From NCBI GenBank assembly GCA_947448735.1, contig CANFOS010000003.1, positions 1 to 64,000 of the forward strand: 64,000 nt of DNA, read 5' to 3'. A program made the position numbers and the translations under genes. This document shows, piece by piece, positions 9,053-17,536 of this stretch; the stretch's first letter is position 1, and each line of letters opens with the position of its first letter. The stretch comes from Comamonadaceae bacterium. GTDB lineage: Bacteria; Pseudomonadota; Gammaproteobacteria; Burkholderiales; Burkholderiaceae_C. The notes under the pieces are model-generated. The model worked only from the letters and a program-made list of their open reading frames with translations. It was not told where the DNA came from and ran no database searches.

Positions 9053-9886
9053 ATGACAAAGACGACACACACCAGCTACTTTGACACCAGTGGCGTCGAA
9101 AGCGTGGCCTGCGGCAACGCCACCGTCAGCCTGGACCTCCACGGCCATGTTGCGCTGATCAGCATGTTGGACGCAGAGCGGCACAACGCCATGACACCCA
9201 CGCATGTGCGGGCCATGGTCGCGGCGATTGACCGCAGTCAATTGAAAAAGGCCAGGGCTGTGGTGATCACTTCCGGCGTGAAAAATTTCTGCGCCGGGGC
9301 CGATGTGGTCCAGTTGCTCCAAGGCAGGATCCTTGAACCCGGCCCCAAGGACCCGGACGCGGACACGCCGCTCAGGCTCTTTAGAAGGCTGGTCGAAGAC
9401 ACGCGCCCGGTCATCCTGGCCATCAACGGGCTGGCTCTGGGCGGCGGGATGGAGATGGCCTTGTCCAGCGATCTGGTCTTTGCTGCCCCTGAGGCCCGGT
9501 TCGCCATGCCCGAACTCGGCCTGGGGCTGTTGCCGCGCATGGCGCTGGTGCGGTTATGCGAGGTGGTGGGTCGGCGCAAAGCCATGGAGCTGATCCTGAC
9601 CCGTCGAAAATTCACGGCCGAGCACGCCCTGCAAATCGGCTTGCTGACCGATATCATCCCTGCCGGAGAACTCGTGGCCACGGCCATCCGCACGGCGTCT
9701 GACATCGTGAGTGCGCCGCCAGCGGCCATCGCCGCCGTTAAGAAAAACCTCGGCAGGGTGCCCCTCGACGACTGGATTGCCATCGACGACCTGCTCAAGG
9801 ACATGAACCCTTCCGAGTGGCAGGAGGGCTTGAGCGCATTCCTCGAAAAACGAACACCCGATTTCGAGCCCTTTTGGCAGCGTTGA
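9053..9886 (+). CDS. enoyl-CoA hydratase/isomerase family protein
   Basis: Crotonase-fold protein of 277 residues. The core reads VALISMLDAERHNAMTPTHV, then the oxyanion-hole motif FCAGADVVQLL, then LALGGGMEMALSSDLVFAA and MPELGLGLLPRMALVRL. The N-terminal 25 residues are an unusual extension. It follows the synthetase by 36 bp and precedes the lyase at 10063 on the same strand. It would hydrate or isomerise an unsaturated CoA ester; the pathway contains a second, shorter homologue at 2712-3383, so two successive hydration or isomerisation steps are possible. Confidence 0.85.
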   Translation: MTKTTHTSYFDTSGVESVACGNATVSLDLHGHVALISMLDAERHNAMTPTHVRAMVAAIDRSQLKKARAVVITSGVKNFCAGADVVQLLQGRILEPGPKDPDADTPLRLFRRLVEDTRPVILAINGLALGGGMEMALSSDLVFAAPEARFAMPELGLGLLPRMALVRLCEVVGRRKAMELILTRRKFTAEHALQIGLLTDIIPAGELVATAIRTASDIVSAPPAAIAAVKKNLGRVPLDDWIAIDDLLKDMNPSEWQEGLSAFLEKRTPDFEPFWQR

Positions 9887-10062
9887 ACCGCGTCTGCGCT
9901 TTGACCATGATGCTTGACACCAGGAGCCTGTTCTGAACGCTTCACCTCGATCGTCGCGATGCGTGACGCCGCTGTTCGTCAGGGCTATCCGGCGGGCATA
10001 CAGTGCGCCGAAGCAGTGCGACTGCCAGACCCAATTAACTTTTTCAACCGGAAGGAATTGAC

Positions 10063-10947
10063 ATGACAAACCCGATGACGAATGAAGAAAGACGAAAGCA
10101 ATTCAGGCAGCGCGTGGAACAACGTAACGGCCTGGTTGTGCCTGGCGCTTTCAACGCACTGAGCGCCCGCGTGATCGCAGACCAGGGTTATGAAGCGGCC
10201 TACCTGACGGGTGCCGGCTTGACCAATATGTACTACGGCGCGCCTGACCTGGGCATCATTGGCCTGCGCGATGTGGCCGAATGCACAGCCCGCATGCGCG
10301 AAGTGATTGACCTGCCGCTGATTGTGGATGGCGACACCGGCTTCGGCAATGCCGTGAACGTCTGGCATACCGTCCGCACACTGGAAGCGGCGGGCGCCGA
10401 TGCGATCCAGCTCGAAGACCAGACCTTCCCCAAGCGCTGCGGCCACTTTGCCGGCAAGGATGTGGCGCCGCTGCCTGAGATGCTGGCCAAGATAAGGGCG
10501 GCAGCCGATGCGAGGCGCGACAACAACTTTTTGATCATTGCGCGTACGGATTCGCGGGCTACGCTGGGTTTCGACGCTGCCATCGATCGGGCCCGCCAGT
10601 TCAGCGAGGCCGGCGCCGACATCCTGTTTGTCGAGGCGGTGGAAAGCCTTGAAGAAGTCCGGCAGTTGCCAAAGCTGCTCGACAAACCCCAGCTCATCAA
10701 CATCGTGATCGGTGGTAAGACCCCGGCGATGGACGCGTCCGAGCTCGGGCAAATGGGTTTCGGCATCATCTTGTATGCGAACGCCGCGCTTCAGGGCGCG
10801 GTACTGGGCATGCAGCGGGCACTCGGCTCATTGAAACAAAACGGGCGCCTCGAAGAAAACTCCGGGCTGGTGGCTCCGTTTCTCGAGCGCCAGAGGCTGG
10901 TGAACAAACCCTTGTACGACGAGCTAGAGAAGCGTTACGTTTCCTGA
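10063..10947 (+). CDS. isocitrate lyase/PEP mutase-family protein
   Basis: Alpha/beta-barrel lyase of 294 residues in the isocitrate lyase/phosphoenolpyruvate mutase superfamily, which includes methylisocitrate lyase, dimethylmalate lyase and oxaloacetate decarboxylase. Visible motifs are PGAFNALSARV near the N-terminus, LIVDGDTGFGN (Mg-binding aspartates), IQLEDQTFPKRCGHFAGK with the catalytic KRCGH segment, and IIARTDS. A strong site, GGAAGGAATT, precedes the ATG. In this operon it probably splits a substituted malate-like acid into two 2-oxo or carboxylic fragments; methylisocitrate lyase proper is one alternative, but no prpC or prpD lies nearby. Confidence 0.85.
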   Translation: MTNPMTNEERRKQFRQRVEQRNGLVVPGAFNALSARVIADQGYEAAYLTGAGLTNMYYGAPDLGIIGLRDVAECTARMREVIDLPLIVDGDTGFGNAVNVWHTVRTLEAAGADAIQLEDQTFPKRCGHFAGKDVAPLPEMLAKIRAAADARRDNNFLIIARTDSRATLGFDAAIDRARQFSEAGADILFVEAVESLEEVRQLPKLLDKPQLINIVIGGKTPAMDASELGQMGFGIILYANAALQGAVLGMQRALGSLKQNGRLEENSGLVAPFLERQRLVNKPLYDELEKRYVS

Positions 10948-10979
10948 CCCCCTTAACAAGAGACATCTGGCGGTCACAC

Positions 10980-11615
10980 ATGTCACACGACACCGGTCAC
11001 CCTGAACATTACTCGTACGATCCAGAACTCGGACACGGACTGCCGCACGACCCTTTCAAGGCGATCGTGGCGCCGCGAGTCATCGGCTGGATTTCAAGCT
11101 GCAGCGCATCGGGGCAGGTCAACCTCGCGCCTTACAGCTTTTTCGGTGCATTTGCCTCGAGTCCGCATCAAGTGATTGGTTTCTCGAGCGATGGCTGCAA
11201 AGATACCCTTCGCAACATCGAAGAGACGGGCGAGTTCGTCTGGAACCTGACCAGCCGGAATCTGGCCAGCCAGATGAACCTGAGCTCGGTACCGGCCACT
11301 CCTGAGGTGAACGAGTTCAAGCTGGCCGGCCTGACCGAAGCTCCCGGCGCTCAGGTCCGTGTGCCTCATGTACTGGGGGCCCCTGCCGCTCTGGAGTGCC
11401 GGCTGCTCAAGGTGGTCCGCCTCGATGGTCTGGACGGCAAAGACCTCAACCACTGGATTGTTTTCGGGCAGGTGGTCTACGTCCACATTCGCCGGGAATT
11501 CCTGAAAGATGGGCGCTTCGACCTGCACGCGGCACAGCCCGTGCTTCGTGCCGGATACCTTGGCGATTACGCGGTCATCGGCGAGATGTTCGAGATGTTC
11601 AGGCCTGAGTCCTGA
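10980..11615 (+). CDS. flavin reductase-like (FMN-binding split barrel) protein
   Basis: A 211-residue protein of the DIM6/NTAB-type flavin-binding split-barrel family. HDPFKAIVAPRVIGWISS and VNLAPYSFFGAFASSPHQVI are the standard N-terminal motifs with the phosphate-binding segment, and KDTLRNIEETGEFVWNL follows. Relatives supply reduced flavin to monooxygenases or bind FMN with unknown function. It is the last gene of the rightward operon, 32 bp after the lyase. No monooxygenase partner is visible in the window, so its role is open. Confidence 0.8.
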   Translation: MSHDTGHPEHYSYDPELGHGLPHDPFKAIVAPRVIGWISSCSASGQVNLAPYSFFGAFASSPHQVIGFSSDGCKDTLRNIEETGEFVWNLTSRNLASQMNLSSVPATPEVNEFKLAGLTEAPGAQVRVPHVLGAPAALECRLLKVVRLDGLDGKDLNHWIVFGQVVYVHIRREFLKDGRFDLHAAQPVLRAGYLGDYAVIGEMFEMFRPES

Positions 11616-11663
11616 GGGCCGAGCCCCTAAGTAGCGAACCAATCGGCCCCAGCCACGAGACTG

Positions 11664-12012
11664 TTGTATTGGCTCGATTCCCTTGACCTCCACACATGTA
11701 ACCCCGGCGACGGCAACGACAGCTTGAGTGGCAATGCCGTGCACAACGTGCGTTACGGCATGCGCGGCAACGATAGCCTGGACGGTGTCGGCGACGGCCA
11801 ACTGATAGGCAGCAATGGGGAGGACCGGCTGACGGGCGATCCGGACACCGACACCGCAGTCTTCAGCGGCCTACGGCACCCACTACAACGTGCTTGTGGA
11901 CGCGGGTGCTTTGCAAGACCTCTCAGACAACGCCTATGCCGGCGTGTCAAACATCACCGACTTTGACTTCAGCACCCTCAGCAGTGCCCGGATGGACTTC
12001 GTGGTGATCTGA
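11664..12012 (+). pseudogene. remnant of an RTX/haemolysin-type Ca-binding repeat protein
   Basis: The frame from 11664 reads GDGNDSLSGNAVHN, RGNDSLDGVGDGQL and NGEDRLTGDPDTDTAVF, decayed nonapeptide repeats of the GGxGxD type that bind calcium in secreted RTX proteins. The tail AYGTHYNVLVDAGALQDLSD ... DFVVI, stop at 12010-12012, looks like an RTX C-terminus but lies in another frame, so a frameshift separates the two near 11870. Only the last part of such a protein is present and it has no N-terminus. It sits exactly between the two catabolic clusters and is probably debris from an earlier gene. A stem of 8 bp with a four-base loop follows at the stop. Confidence 0.65.
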
Positions 12013-12033
12013 GCTGGCGACAGCCGGCTCAGA

Positions 12034-12276
12034 TCAAATCAGCGTCACGCCGGTCTTGGCTTGCAAAAGCTCGCATATCACTCCCGGCGCCATCTCGACG
12101 ACCTTGAGGCCTTGCGGCGTCACGTCCATACCGGCCAGGTCGGTGATGATGCGGTCCACCACGCCCATGCCCGGCAGCGGCAAGGTGCATTGGGTCAGGA
12201 TCTTCAGGTCTTGGGTGCCGCCTTTATTCTTGGCCACGTGCTCCATCAGCACAATGACGCGCTTGACGGCGTCCAC
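12034..12276 (-). pseudogene. C-terminal fragment of 3-oxoacid CoA-transferase subunit B
   Basis: The 80 codons match the conserved end of succinyl-CoA:3-ketoacid CoA-transferase beta subunits: VKRVIVLMEHVAKNKG, then LTQCTLPLPGMGVVDRIITD and VVEMAPGVICELLQAKTG. An intact subunit has about 210-220 residues and needs the N-terminal catalytic glutamate region, which is absent; the sequence upstream of 12276 does not continue the family. It is therefore a truncated remnant next to the RTX fragment, marking a deletion or recombination scar at the end of the minus-strand cluster. Confidence 0.75.
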
Positions 12277-12468
12277 CGCGTCTTCGGTCGGGAAAGCGCC
12301 AATCCCAACAAGGAATTACTCTGGCCAACTACGCAAAAGGCCGTAAGCTTACTGCTCCACGTTCAAATCGAGACCCGGCTGGAATGCAAAAATCCCGAAG
12401 CAAATCATCAACTTACGAAGCCATGATGTGTGAACGTTGGGGCACTAATGATTTTGTTAAAAGTTTAC

Positions 12469-13473
12469 TCACTGAGGCTCGACTCCAATATCACGCAACA
12501 CACTGGCCCAGCGGGTACGCTCTCCTTGAATCCAAACGCTATAGGCTGCGGCAGATGGGAAACTTTGTGGCTTGAGTGCCATGTCGAACATTTTCTTTCG
12601 AACTTCTGAGTTGGCAACAATAGCATTGATCTCAGCGGTGAGCGTATCCACAACCGGTTGAGGTGTACCTGCAGGTGCAAAGAGACCGTACCACGCCTCT
12701 ATGTCGACAGGGTAGCCCAGCTCGGCCATGGTTGGAATATCCGGCGCGTTTGGAACACGCGATGTTGTAGCAAGGCCAATGATCTTCAGCCGCTCTGTCT
12801 GTGCCTGAGCCAGTGAAAGTGGCAGGTTGGCAATATCTATCTGCCCACCAATCAGTGCCGTCAGACATTGCGCTGCGCCCTGAAACTGGATGCCTTGTAG
12901 CTTTGGGATGTTGGCTTTCTTCTTGAAGATCTCGCCTGCAATGTGAGGCACGCTTGCGACGGCCCAGTGACCGTAGTTTCCTTCACCGCTCTGGCCAAGT
13001 TTGATGATTTGCTCAAGGGTCGTAGCGCGGCCATCCCTGGGTACCGCAAAAGCGGTGGGCAGTGTGTTGATTGCCGCGAGTGCTGTGAATTTTTCGTTCT
13101 CGACCGCCGTCTTAGGGTAGACGTACGGGTTGATTGCATGTGTTCCTATCGCTCCTAGAAACAGGGTGTAACCGTCTGGAGCAGACGTCGCAGCGGCTCG
13201 TGCAGCCACAATTCCATTGGCACCGCCCCGGTTGTCAACCACCACTGATTGGCCAAGTCGTACGCGCAGTTGGTCGGCCACAAGTCGTGCCACGGCATCG
13301 GTTGCCCCACCTGGAGGAAACGGCACGATCATTTTGATGGGTCTGTCAGGCACCCACTTGGCCGACTTTGGCTGTGCTTGCGCCAAAAAGGGCAACGTTG
13401 TTAGAGGCAAAGCACCTAAGCCGATTAGCAAGGCACGGCGCTCTATCGGAATCAGGGGTAGATGTTGGGTCAT
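12469..13473 (-). CDS. Bug/TctC-family periplasmic solute-binding protein
   Basis: Orphan TctC-type receptor, 334 residues from the ATG at 13473, which has CCGGAGA upstream. The N-terminus contains PIERRALLIGLGALPL, a hydrophobic export signal with a twin arginine that may direct it to the Tat pathway, and cleavage near AQAQ. The mature start is VPDRPIKMIVPFPPGGATDA, with DNRGGANGIVAARAA as the second family motif. It is the last intact gene of the LacI cluster, 40 bp after the LDH2-type dehydrogenase. The ligand is unknown but is expected to be a carboxylate used by the cluster. Confidence 0.88.
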   Translation of the reverse strand: MTQHLPLIPIERRALLIGLGALPLTTLPFLAQAQPKSAKWVPDRPIKMIVPFPPGGATDAVARLVADQLRVRLGQSVVVDNRGGANGIVAARAAATSAPDGYTLFLGAIGTHAINPYVYPKTAVENEKFTALAAINTLPTAFAVPRDGRATTLEQIIKLGQSGEGNYGHWAVASVPHIAGEIFKKKANIPKLQGIQFQGAAQCLTALIGGQIDIANLPLSLAQAQTERLKIIGLATTSRVPNAPDIPTMAELGYPVDIEAWYGLFAPAGTPQPVVDTLTAEINAIVANSEVRKKMFDMALKPQSFPSAAAYSVWIQGERTRWASVLRDIGVEPQ

Positions 13474-13513
13474 GATTTTCTCCGGGTTCTGGTTGCTTAC
13501 AAGAAAAACGGGA

Positions 13514-14503
13514 TCAGGTGTCACTTTTTAGCTTTAGCAGGCTTTCGTAGACGATGTCTGGTACATCTACGAAGCCTGACGCCAACGCTAGACGGCGCTC
13601 AGAGGCTGACCGTTCGAACGGCATACGCACTGGGCTTTTGGGATCGATGGGTCGTGCACTTGAAATTTCCGCCGCCAGTTCACTTATTCGAGCTGGGTAT
13701 TCACCGCCTGGCAGGAACACTTTAGGGTCGATGACTATCATGAAATATGCCATTTCTCGCCACCCAGGAGAAATGACTGGTCCACCCGCCAGCGCACAAA
13801 GCATCTGGACTACGATGGCCAGTCCGGACCCGCGGTGACCTCCCCAGGTCCTGATGAAGCCCGACATTGCAGTCTCTGCGTCCGTGGTCGGCTGTCCATC
13901 ACTATCCAATGCAACACCCTCTGGCAAGGCCTTTCCCTCGCGCCTGTGTAGCATCACATCGCCATGCATGATGGCGCAGGTGCCAATGTCCCAGATAACC
14001 GGGTCACCTTCGGAAGGAAAACCAAATGCAATTGGGTTGGTTCCCAGGCGTCCCTCGGCTGCGCCTTCAGGTGCTACCTTGGCTGGTCCATTACCAACGG
14101 CAAAGGCTACGAGCCCTTCTCGCGTTGCCATCTCCAAATAATAGGAGAAAAGCCCAGTGTAAAAGGTGTTGTTGGCCCCAACCATACCAATACCGTGAGA
14201 CTTCGCTTTGTCGATAGCGATACGCGTGGCATGGTGAGCGACAACGTAGCCAACGTTGTCGCCGCCATCGATGACTGCAGAGGTATCAGTTTCTCGGACA
14301 GTTGAAATGGGCTTTCGTTGATCGCCGACATCGCGCATCTTCTCCGCAATCGCGAGGATGCGGGGAAGGCTGCCGAATGTCACACCGCGCAAGGCAGCGT
14401 CGATCAGATGGTCAGCCGTCACTGTAGCGTCTTCCTCGGAGAACTTAAGCTTGAGTAATGCGCCTATGGCCAAAGCGCGAGCATCATTGATTTTAAGTTT
14501 CAT
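13514..14503 (-). CDS. LDH2-family malate/L-lactate-type dehydrogenase
   Basis: NAD(P)-dependent oxidoreductase of the YlbC/LDH2 family (329 residues), which includes malate, L-sulfolactate, ureidoglycolate and diketogulonate dehydrogenases. The family pattern is seen in IGMVGANNTFYTGLFSYYLE, RLGTNPIAFGFPS, KALPEGVALDSDGQPTTD and the Gly-rich GHRGSGLAIVVQMLCALAGG. It would oxidise or reduce a 2-hydroxy acid. It lies 27 bp downstream of the amidohydrolase and upstream of a Bug receptor on the same strand, which fits a route in which a lactone or hydroxy acid is opened and then oxidised. Confidence 0.85.
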   Translation of the reverse strand: MKLKINDARALAIGALLKLKFSEEDATVTADHLIDAALRGVTFGSLPRILAIAEKMRDVGDQRKPISTVRETDTSAVIDGGDNVGYVVAHHATRIAIDKAKSHGIGMVGANNTFYTGLFSYYLEMATREGLVAFAVGNGPAKVAPEGAAEGRLGTNPIAFGFPSEGDPVIWDIGTCAIMHGDVMLHRREGKALPEGVALDSDGQPTTDAETAMSGFIRTWGGHRGSGLAIVVQMLCALAGGPVISPGWREMAYFMIVIDPKVFLPGGEYPARISELAAEISSARPIDPKSPVRMPFERSASERRLALASGFVDVPDIVYESLLKLKSDT

Positions 14504-14530
14504 GGTGATTGGGTGAGGGTTGTAAAGTGG

Positions 14531-15517
14531 TTAAAACAAACTGTAAATTCGAGCCGCGTTACCCGAGAAGATTGCCCTCTTCTCGGCGTCGGAACATGCG
14601 GCAGCTGAAATCTTGTAGGCGTCGATCAGTGTGCCGTAGTCGCATAGCGAAGCCTCGACTGGGTAATTGCTACCCCAGATGCATCGCTCTGCGCCAAAGG
14701 CTTCGATGCAGGCTTCCACATAGGGCTTCCATACAGCGGCGAGTTCAGTCGCTGTGGCTGGCGTGGTACGGTTTTCCAAGCCCAGACCTATGCGCTTGGC
14801 GGCCAGGCCACTCAGTTTCATTTGGGTATTGGGCCGCTGTGCTACTTCGGAGATGGCCCGTCGCCATCGCCCGAAGCGGTCATCCGTGGCATAGGCATTG
14901 ACGCCAACAGGACCTCCGCAATGGTTGACGACAATTGTTGTGTCAGGGAACGCATCAGCCAAGTTGCAAAGCTCTGGCAGTTGAGGTTCATATTGCCAAG
15001 CGTCGTAGATGAGGCCTCGATCTGCCAGCTTTCTAAACCCTTGACGGAATGTCTTGTCCAGCAGCACGCCTTTTGCAGCATAAGGTCGCAAGCCTAGGTT
15101 CAACGACAGATCGGGGTCCCAGTAAACGGCGCATCGGATACCACGAAATCGACCAGCACTCGCTTCGTCCAGTGCCTGCAAAACTTCGTCCACAGCGGCC
15201 CCAATCGACAAGTCTGCGGCTCCAATAAAAGCAGTACACAGACGCTTGTTTGCCATTGGACCAGCGGCGCTCTTGTCTGCTTCAATCCTGACGAACTCAG
15301 CTTCGCCAACCGGTTGCATTTCTGGCGGACCGCTGCTGCGGTACTCTGCATTGCACTCAGCAAAGATGCTGGCCACGACGTCATGTCCGCAGGCGGCCAC
15401 ATCGGCCTCGAATTCACCCATTAAGTAGCGCTGCCCCTTCTTGATCCAGAGATGGTGATGGCTGTCGATGACCGACAAACTTGGCTCTACAGCATTTCGC
15501 GCATTCACGGCGGTCAT
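14531..15517 (-). CDS. amidohydrolase family 2 protein (lactonase-like)
   Basis: Metal-dependent TIM-barrel hydrolase of 328 residues. The ATG at 15517 overlaps the stop of the preceding Bug gene by four bases (ATGA), which decides the start and implies translational coupling. The metal site begins SVIDSHHHLWIKKGQRY (His-x-His), with VVNHCGGPVG and CIWGSNYPVE near the later metal ligands. Relatives include fuconolactonase and 2-pyrone-4,6-dicarboxylate hydrolase, which open lactones, so a lactone or cyclic dicarboxylate is a likely substrate type. The exact compound is not recognisable. Confidence 0.85.
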   Translation of the reverse strand: MTAVNARNAVEPSLSVIDSHHHLWIKKGQRYLMGEFEADVAACGHDVVASIFAECNAEYRSSGPPEMQPVGEAEFVRIEADKSAAGPMANKRLCTAFIGAADLSIGAAVDEVLQALDEASAGRFRGIRCAVYWDPDLSLNLGLRPYAAKGVLLDKTFRQGFRKLADRGLIYDAWQYEPQLPELCNLADAFPDTTIVVNHCGGPVGVNAYATDDRFGRWRRAISEVAQRPNTQMKLSGLAAKRIGLGLENRTTPATATELAAVWKPYVEACIEAFGAERCIWGSNYPVEASLCDYGTLIDAYKISAAACSDAEKRAIFSGNAARIYSLF

Positions 15518-16488
15518 TTGGCGACGACTCCAGCATCTTGAGTCAGCTGCTTCCATCGGACGATGTCCGAATCGACCCGTGAGTTTGCTTCGCTTCCGGT
15601 CACGATGTAGCCGTCCAGGGCGTTGGCCTGGAGGTATGTCTTCATTTCAGGAGTTGCGGCCGCAGTTTTAAATAGTTCAGCGAGTCTAGTGAGCGCCTCT
15701 GGCGAGGTACCACGGCGCGCAAAAAGTCCATTGAAGGTGTCCAACTTGAAAGGGACGTCGGACTCTAACATTGTGGGAATGGCAGGGTGTGCAGGCATGC
15801 GCTGCGACGCTGTGGTGGCTAAAACGCGAACCTGCTCGCTTTTCATATACGCAGCGAAGCCGGCTGGGTCGCTGACTGCAATGTCAATCTCGCCAGAAAC
15901 AACGGCCATCAGCATGGCAGTGTTGGTCTTGTAAGGCACGAAGGTTAGCTGTGTTCCGCTCAGTTGCTGAAACAGTTCACCTGCCAACTGTTGGGTTGCC
16001 GTGCCGTAGCCGAAGTTAAGTTTCTGCGGGTTGTTCTTGGCATAGGTCACAAACTCACGCATGTTCTTAAATGGCAACTTGGGATGAATACCAAACATCA
16101 TCGCGCCCTGTGCCATCAAGCCGATTGGCACCAGGTCCTTTTGGGGATCGTAGGGAAGTGCCTTGATGAGGTACTTATTGAAAACGATGGCGGAACTTGT
16201 TGTAAACAAAAGTGTGTGGCCGTCAGCCGGTTGATTCAAAACTGCTTGCACGCCAATGATCCCATTGGCGCCAGGTTTATCTTCAATGATGGTGGCAGCC
16301 TTTGTCTGTGAGGTGATCGTCTGGCCGATCATTCGCGCGATCATGTCAGAGGAGGCGCCCGGCGAACTTGGTACGATGATGTTGATTTGCTTCGCGGGAA
16401 AACTTTGTGCATAGGCGTTGCTGCAAAACGTGAGCACGAGCAGCGATGCTTTTAAAGCCAGACGAACGCCAACGGTGATGGATTTCAT
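15514..16488 (-). CDS. Bug/TctC-family periplasmic solute-binding protein
   Basis: Orphan tripartite-tricarboxylate-type receptor of 324 residues, with AGGAG eight bases ahead of the ATG at 16488. The signal peptide is MKSITVGVRLALKASLLVL ... NAYAQ. The mature protein begins SFPAKQINIIVPSSPGASSD and carries EDKPGANGIIGVQAVLNQP, the two family signatures. It is coupled to the amidohydrolase by an ATGA overlap and follows the beta-hydroxyacid dehydrogenase, so it is probably the receptor for the substrate of this part of the cluster. Confidence 0.88.
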   Translation of the reverse strand: MKSITVGVRLALKASLLVLTFCSNAYAQSFPAKQINIIVPSSPGASSDMIARMIGQTITSQTKAATIIEDKPGANGIIGVQAVLNQPADGHTLLFTTSSAIVFNKYLIKALPYDPQKDLVPIGLMAQGAMMFGIHPKLPFKNMREFVTYAKNNPQKLNFGYGTATQQLAGELFQQLSGTQLTFVPYKTNTAMLMAVVSGEIDIAVSDPAGFAAYMKSEQVRVLATTASQRMPAHPAIPTMLESDVPFKLDTFNGLFARRGTSPEALTRLAELFKTAAATPEMKTYLQANALDGYIVTGSEANSRVDSDIVRWKQLTQDAGVVAK

Positions 16489-16527
16489 GGTTCTTGTCTC
16501 CTATTTTTTGACGAGATCATTGCAAAT

Positions 16528-17520
16528 TCACTTTGCTGTGCCGCGCTTGGAATCAGAGGGGGCTACCGGGTCGCGTCGCAGCACTTCCTCGATCGCAGAC
16601 GGATCGGATTTGATGACAACCCCAACACGCTCCTGAGGAAGTAGCATCACCGAACGACTGTCTCGTTCTGACCAGCCGCGCAGCATGGCCTCCTGTACAT
16701 CCGACAGGGTCAGCGATGTAATTCGCATGGGGACGTCCAATTCGCGCGCCAATTCAGTCGCTGTTAAAAGGTCTTTGTGGACAATGCGCAGCGCTGAGTT
16801 GGGTGGGTCATAGCGGGCCGGTAGGAATTCATCGATCAGCCCATCGAAAGTGCGCCGACGTCCTGCGGCGCCTTGCCGCAAGGCTTCCCAAAGCGATAAG
16901 GGATCGGCCCCAGCTTTGACGCCGAGCACAAAGACTTCAGCAATGGCGGCCTGCGTTGCCTGTGCCGCACAATTGTTAACAAGCTTCGTGACCAAGCCCG
17001 TTCCGATTGCTCCGACATGAACTACTTGGTCGCCCATGGCTTGGAGCATGGACTGGTAGCGCTCGAAGCTAGGTTTGTAGCCGCCAACCCAGATGGCGAG
17101 CCGCCCACGTTTGGCACCAACGGCACCGCCACTCACCGGTGCGTCCAACATGAATGCGCCCTTTTCCGAGAAGGCATGATGAAGGCGGCGGACACACTCC
17201 GGAGAACTGGTGGACAGCTCAAAATATGCTTGCTCGGGGCGAATGGTGGACAGGATGCCATTCGGTCCCAGAGCCACTTCATCGATGACAGGGACGGAGG
17301 GAAGGCAAGACAGCACGACGTCACAGTCGGATGTCAGTGCGGCGGGCGTGTCGGCCCAGCGAGCACCTGCTTTGATGTGCTGCTCGGCGACTTCACGCCG
17401 CGAGTCGTGGACCACTATTTTGTACCCTGCCTTTTGCAGGTTGGCCGCCATCGAGGCACCCATGATGCCGATACCGATGAATCCTACTGTGGGTTTGTTG
17501 TCTGGCTGCATCGTTTCCAT
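16528..17520 (-). CDS. NAD(P)-dependent beta-hydroxyacid dehydrogenase (HIBADH family)
   Basis: 3-hydroxyisobutyrate dehydrogenase/tartronate semialdehyde reductase family, 330 residues from the ATG at 17520; an alternative ATG lies three codons on. The Rossmann motif is VGFIGIGIMGASMAANL, followed by MLDAPVSGGAVGAKRGRLAI (substrate loop), GAIGTGLVTKLVNNCAA with the catalytic lysine, and the C-terminal helical domain. It would interconvert a 3-hydroxy acid and a semialdehyde. It sits between the lipocalin-like gene (16 bp) and the Bug receptor on the same strand. An upstream extension of the frame lacks homology and was left out. Confidence 0.87.
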   Translation of the reverse strand: METMQPDNKPTVGFIGIGIMGASMAANLQKAGYKIVVHDSRREVAEQHIKAGARWADTPAALTSDCDVVLSCLPSVPVIDEVALGPNGILSTIRPEQAYFELSTSSPECVRRLHHAFSEKGAFMLDAPVSGGAVGAKRGRLAIWVGGYKPSFERYQSMLQAMGDQVVHVGAIGTGLVTKLVNNCAAQATQAAIAEVFVLGVKAGADPLSLWEALRQGAAGRRRTFDGLIDEFLPARYDPPNSALRIVHKDLLTATELARELDVPMRITSLTLSDVQEAMLRGWSERDSRSVMLLPQERVGVVIKSDPSAIEEVLRRDPVAPSDSKRGTAK

Positions 17521-17536
17521 TCGGTTGGGTTTGTAT

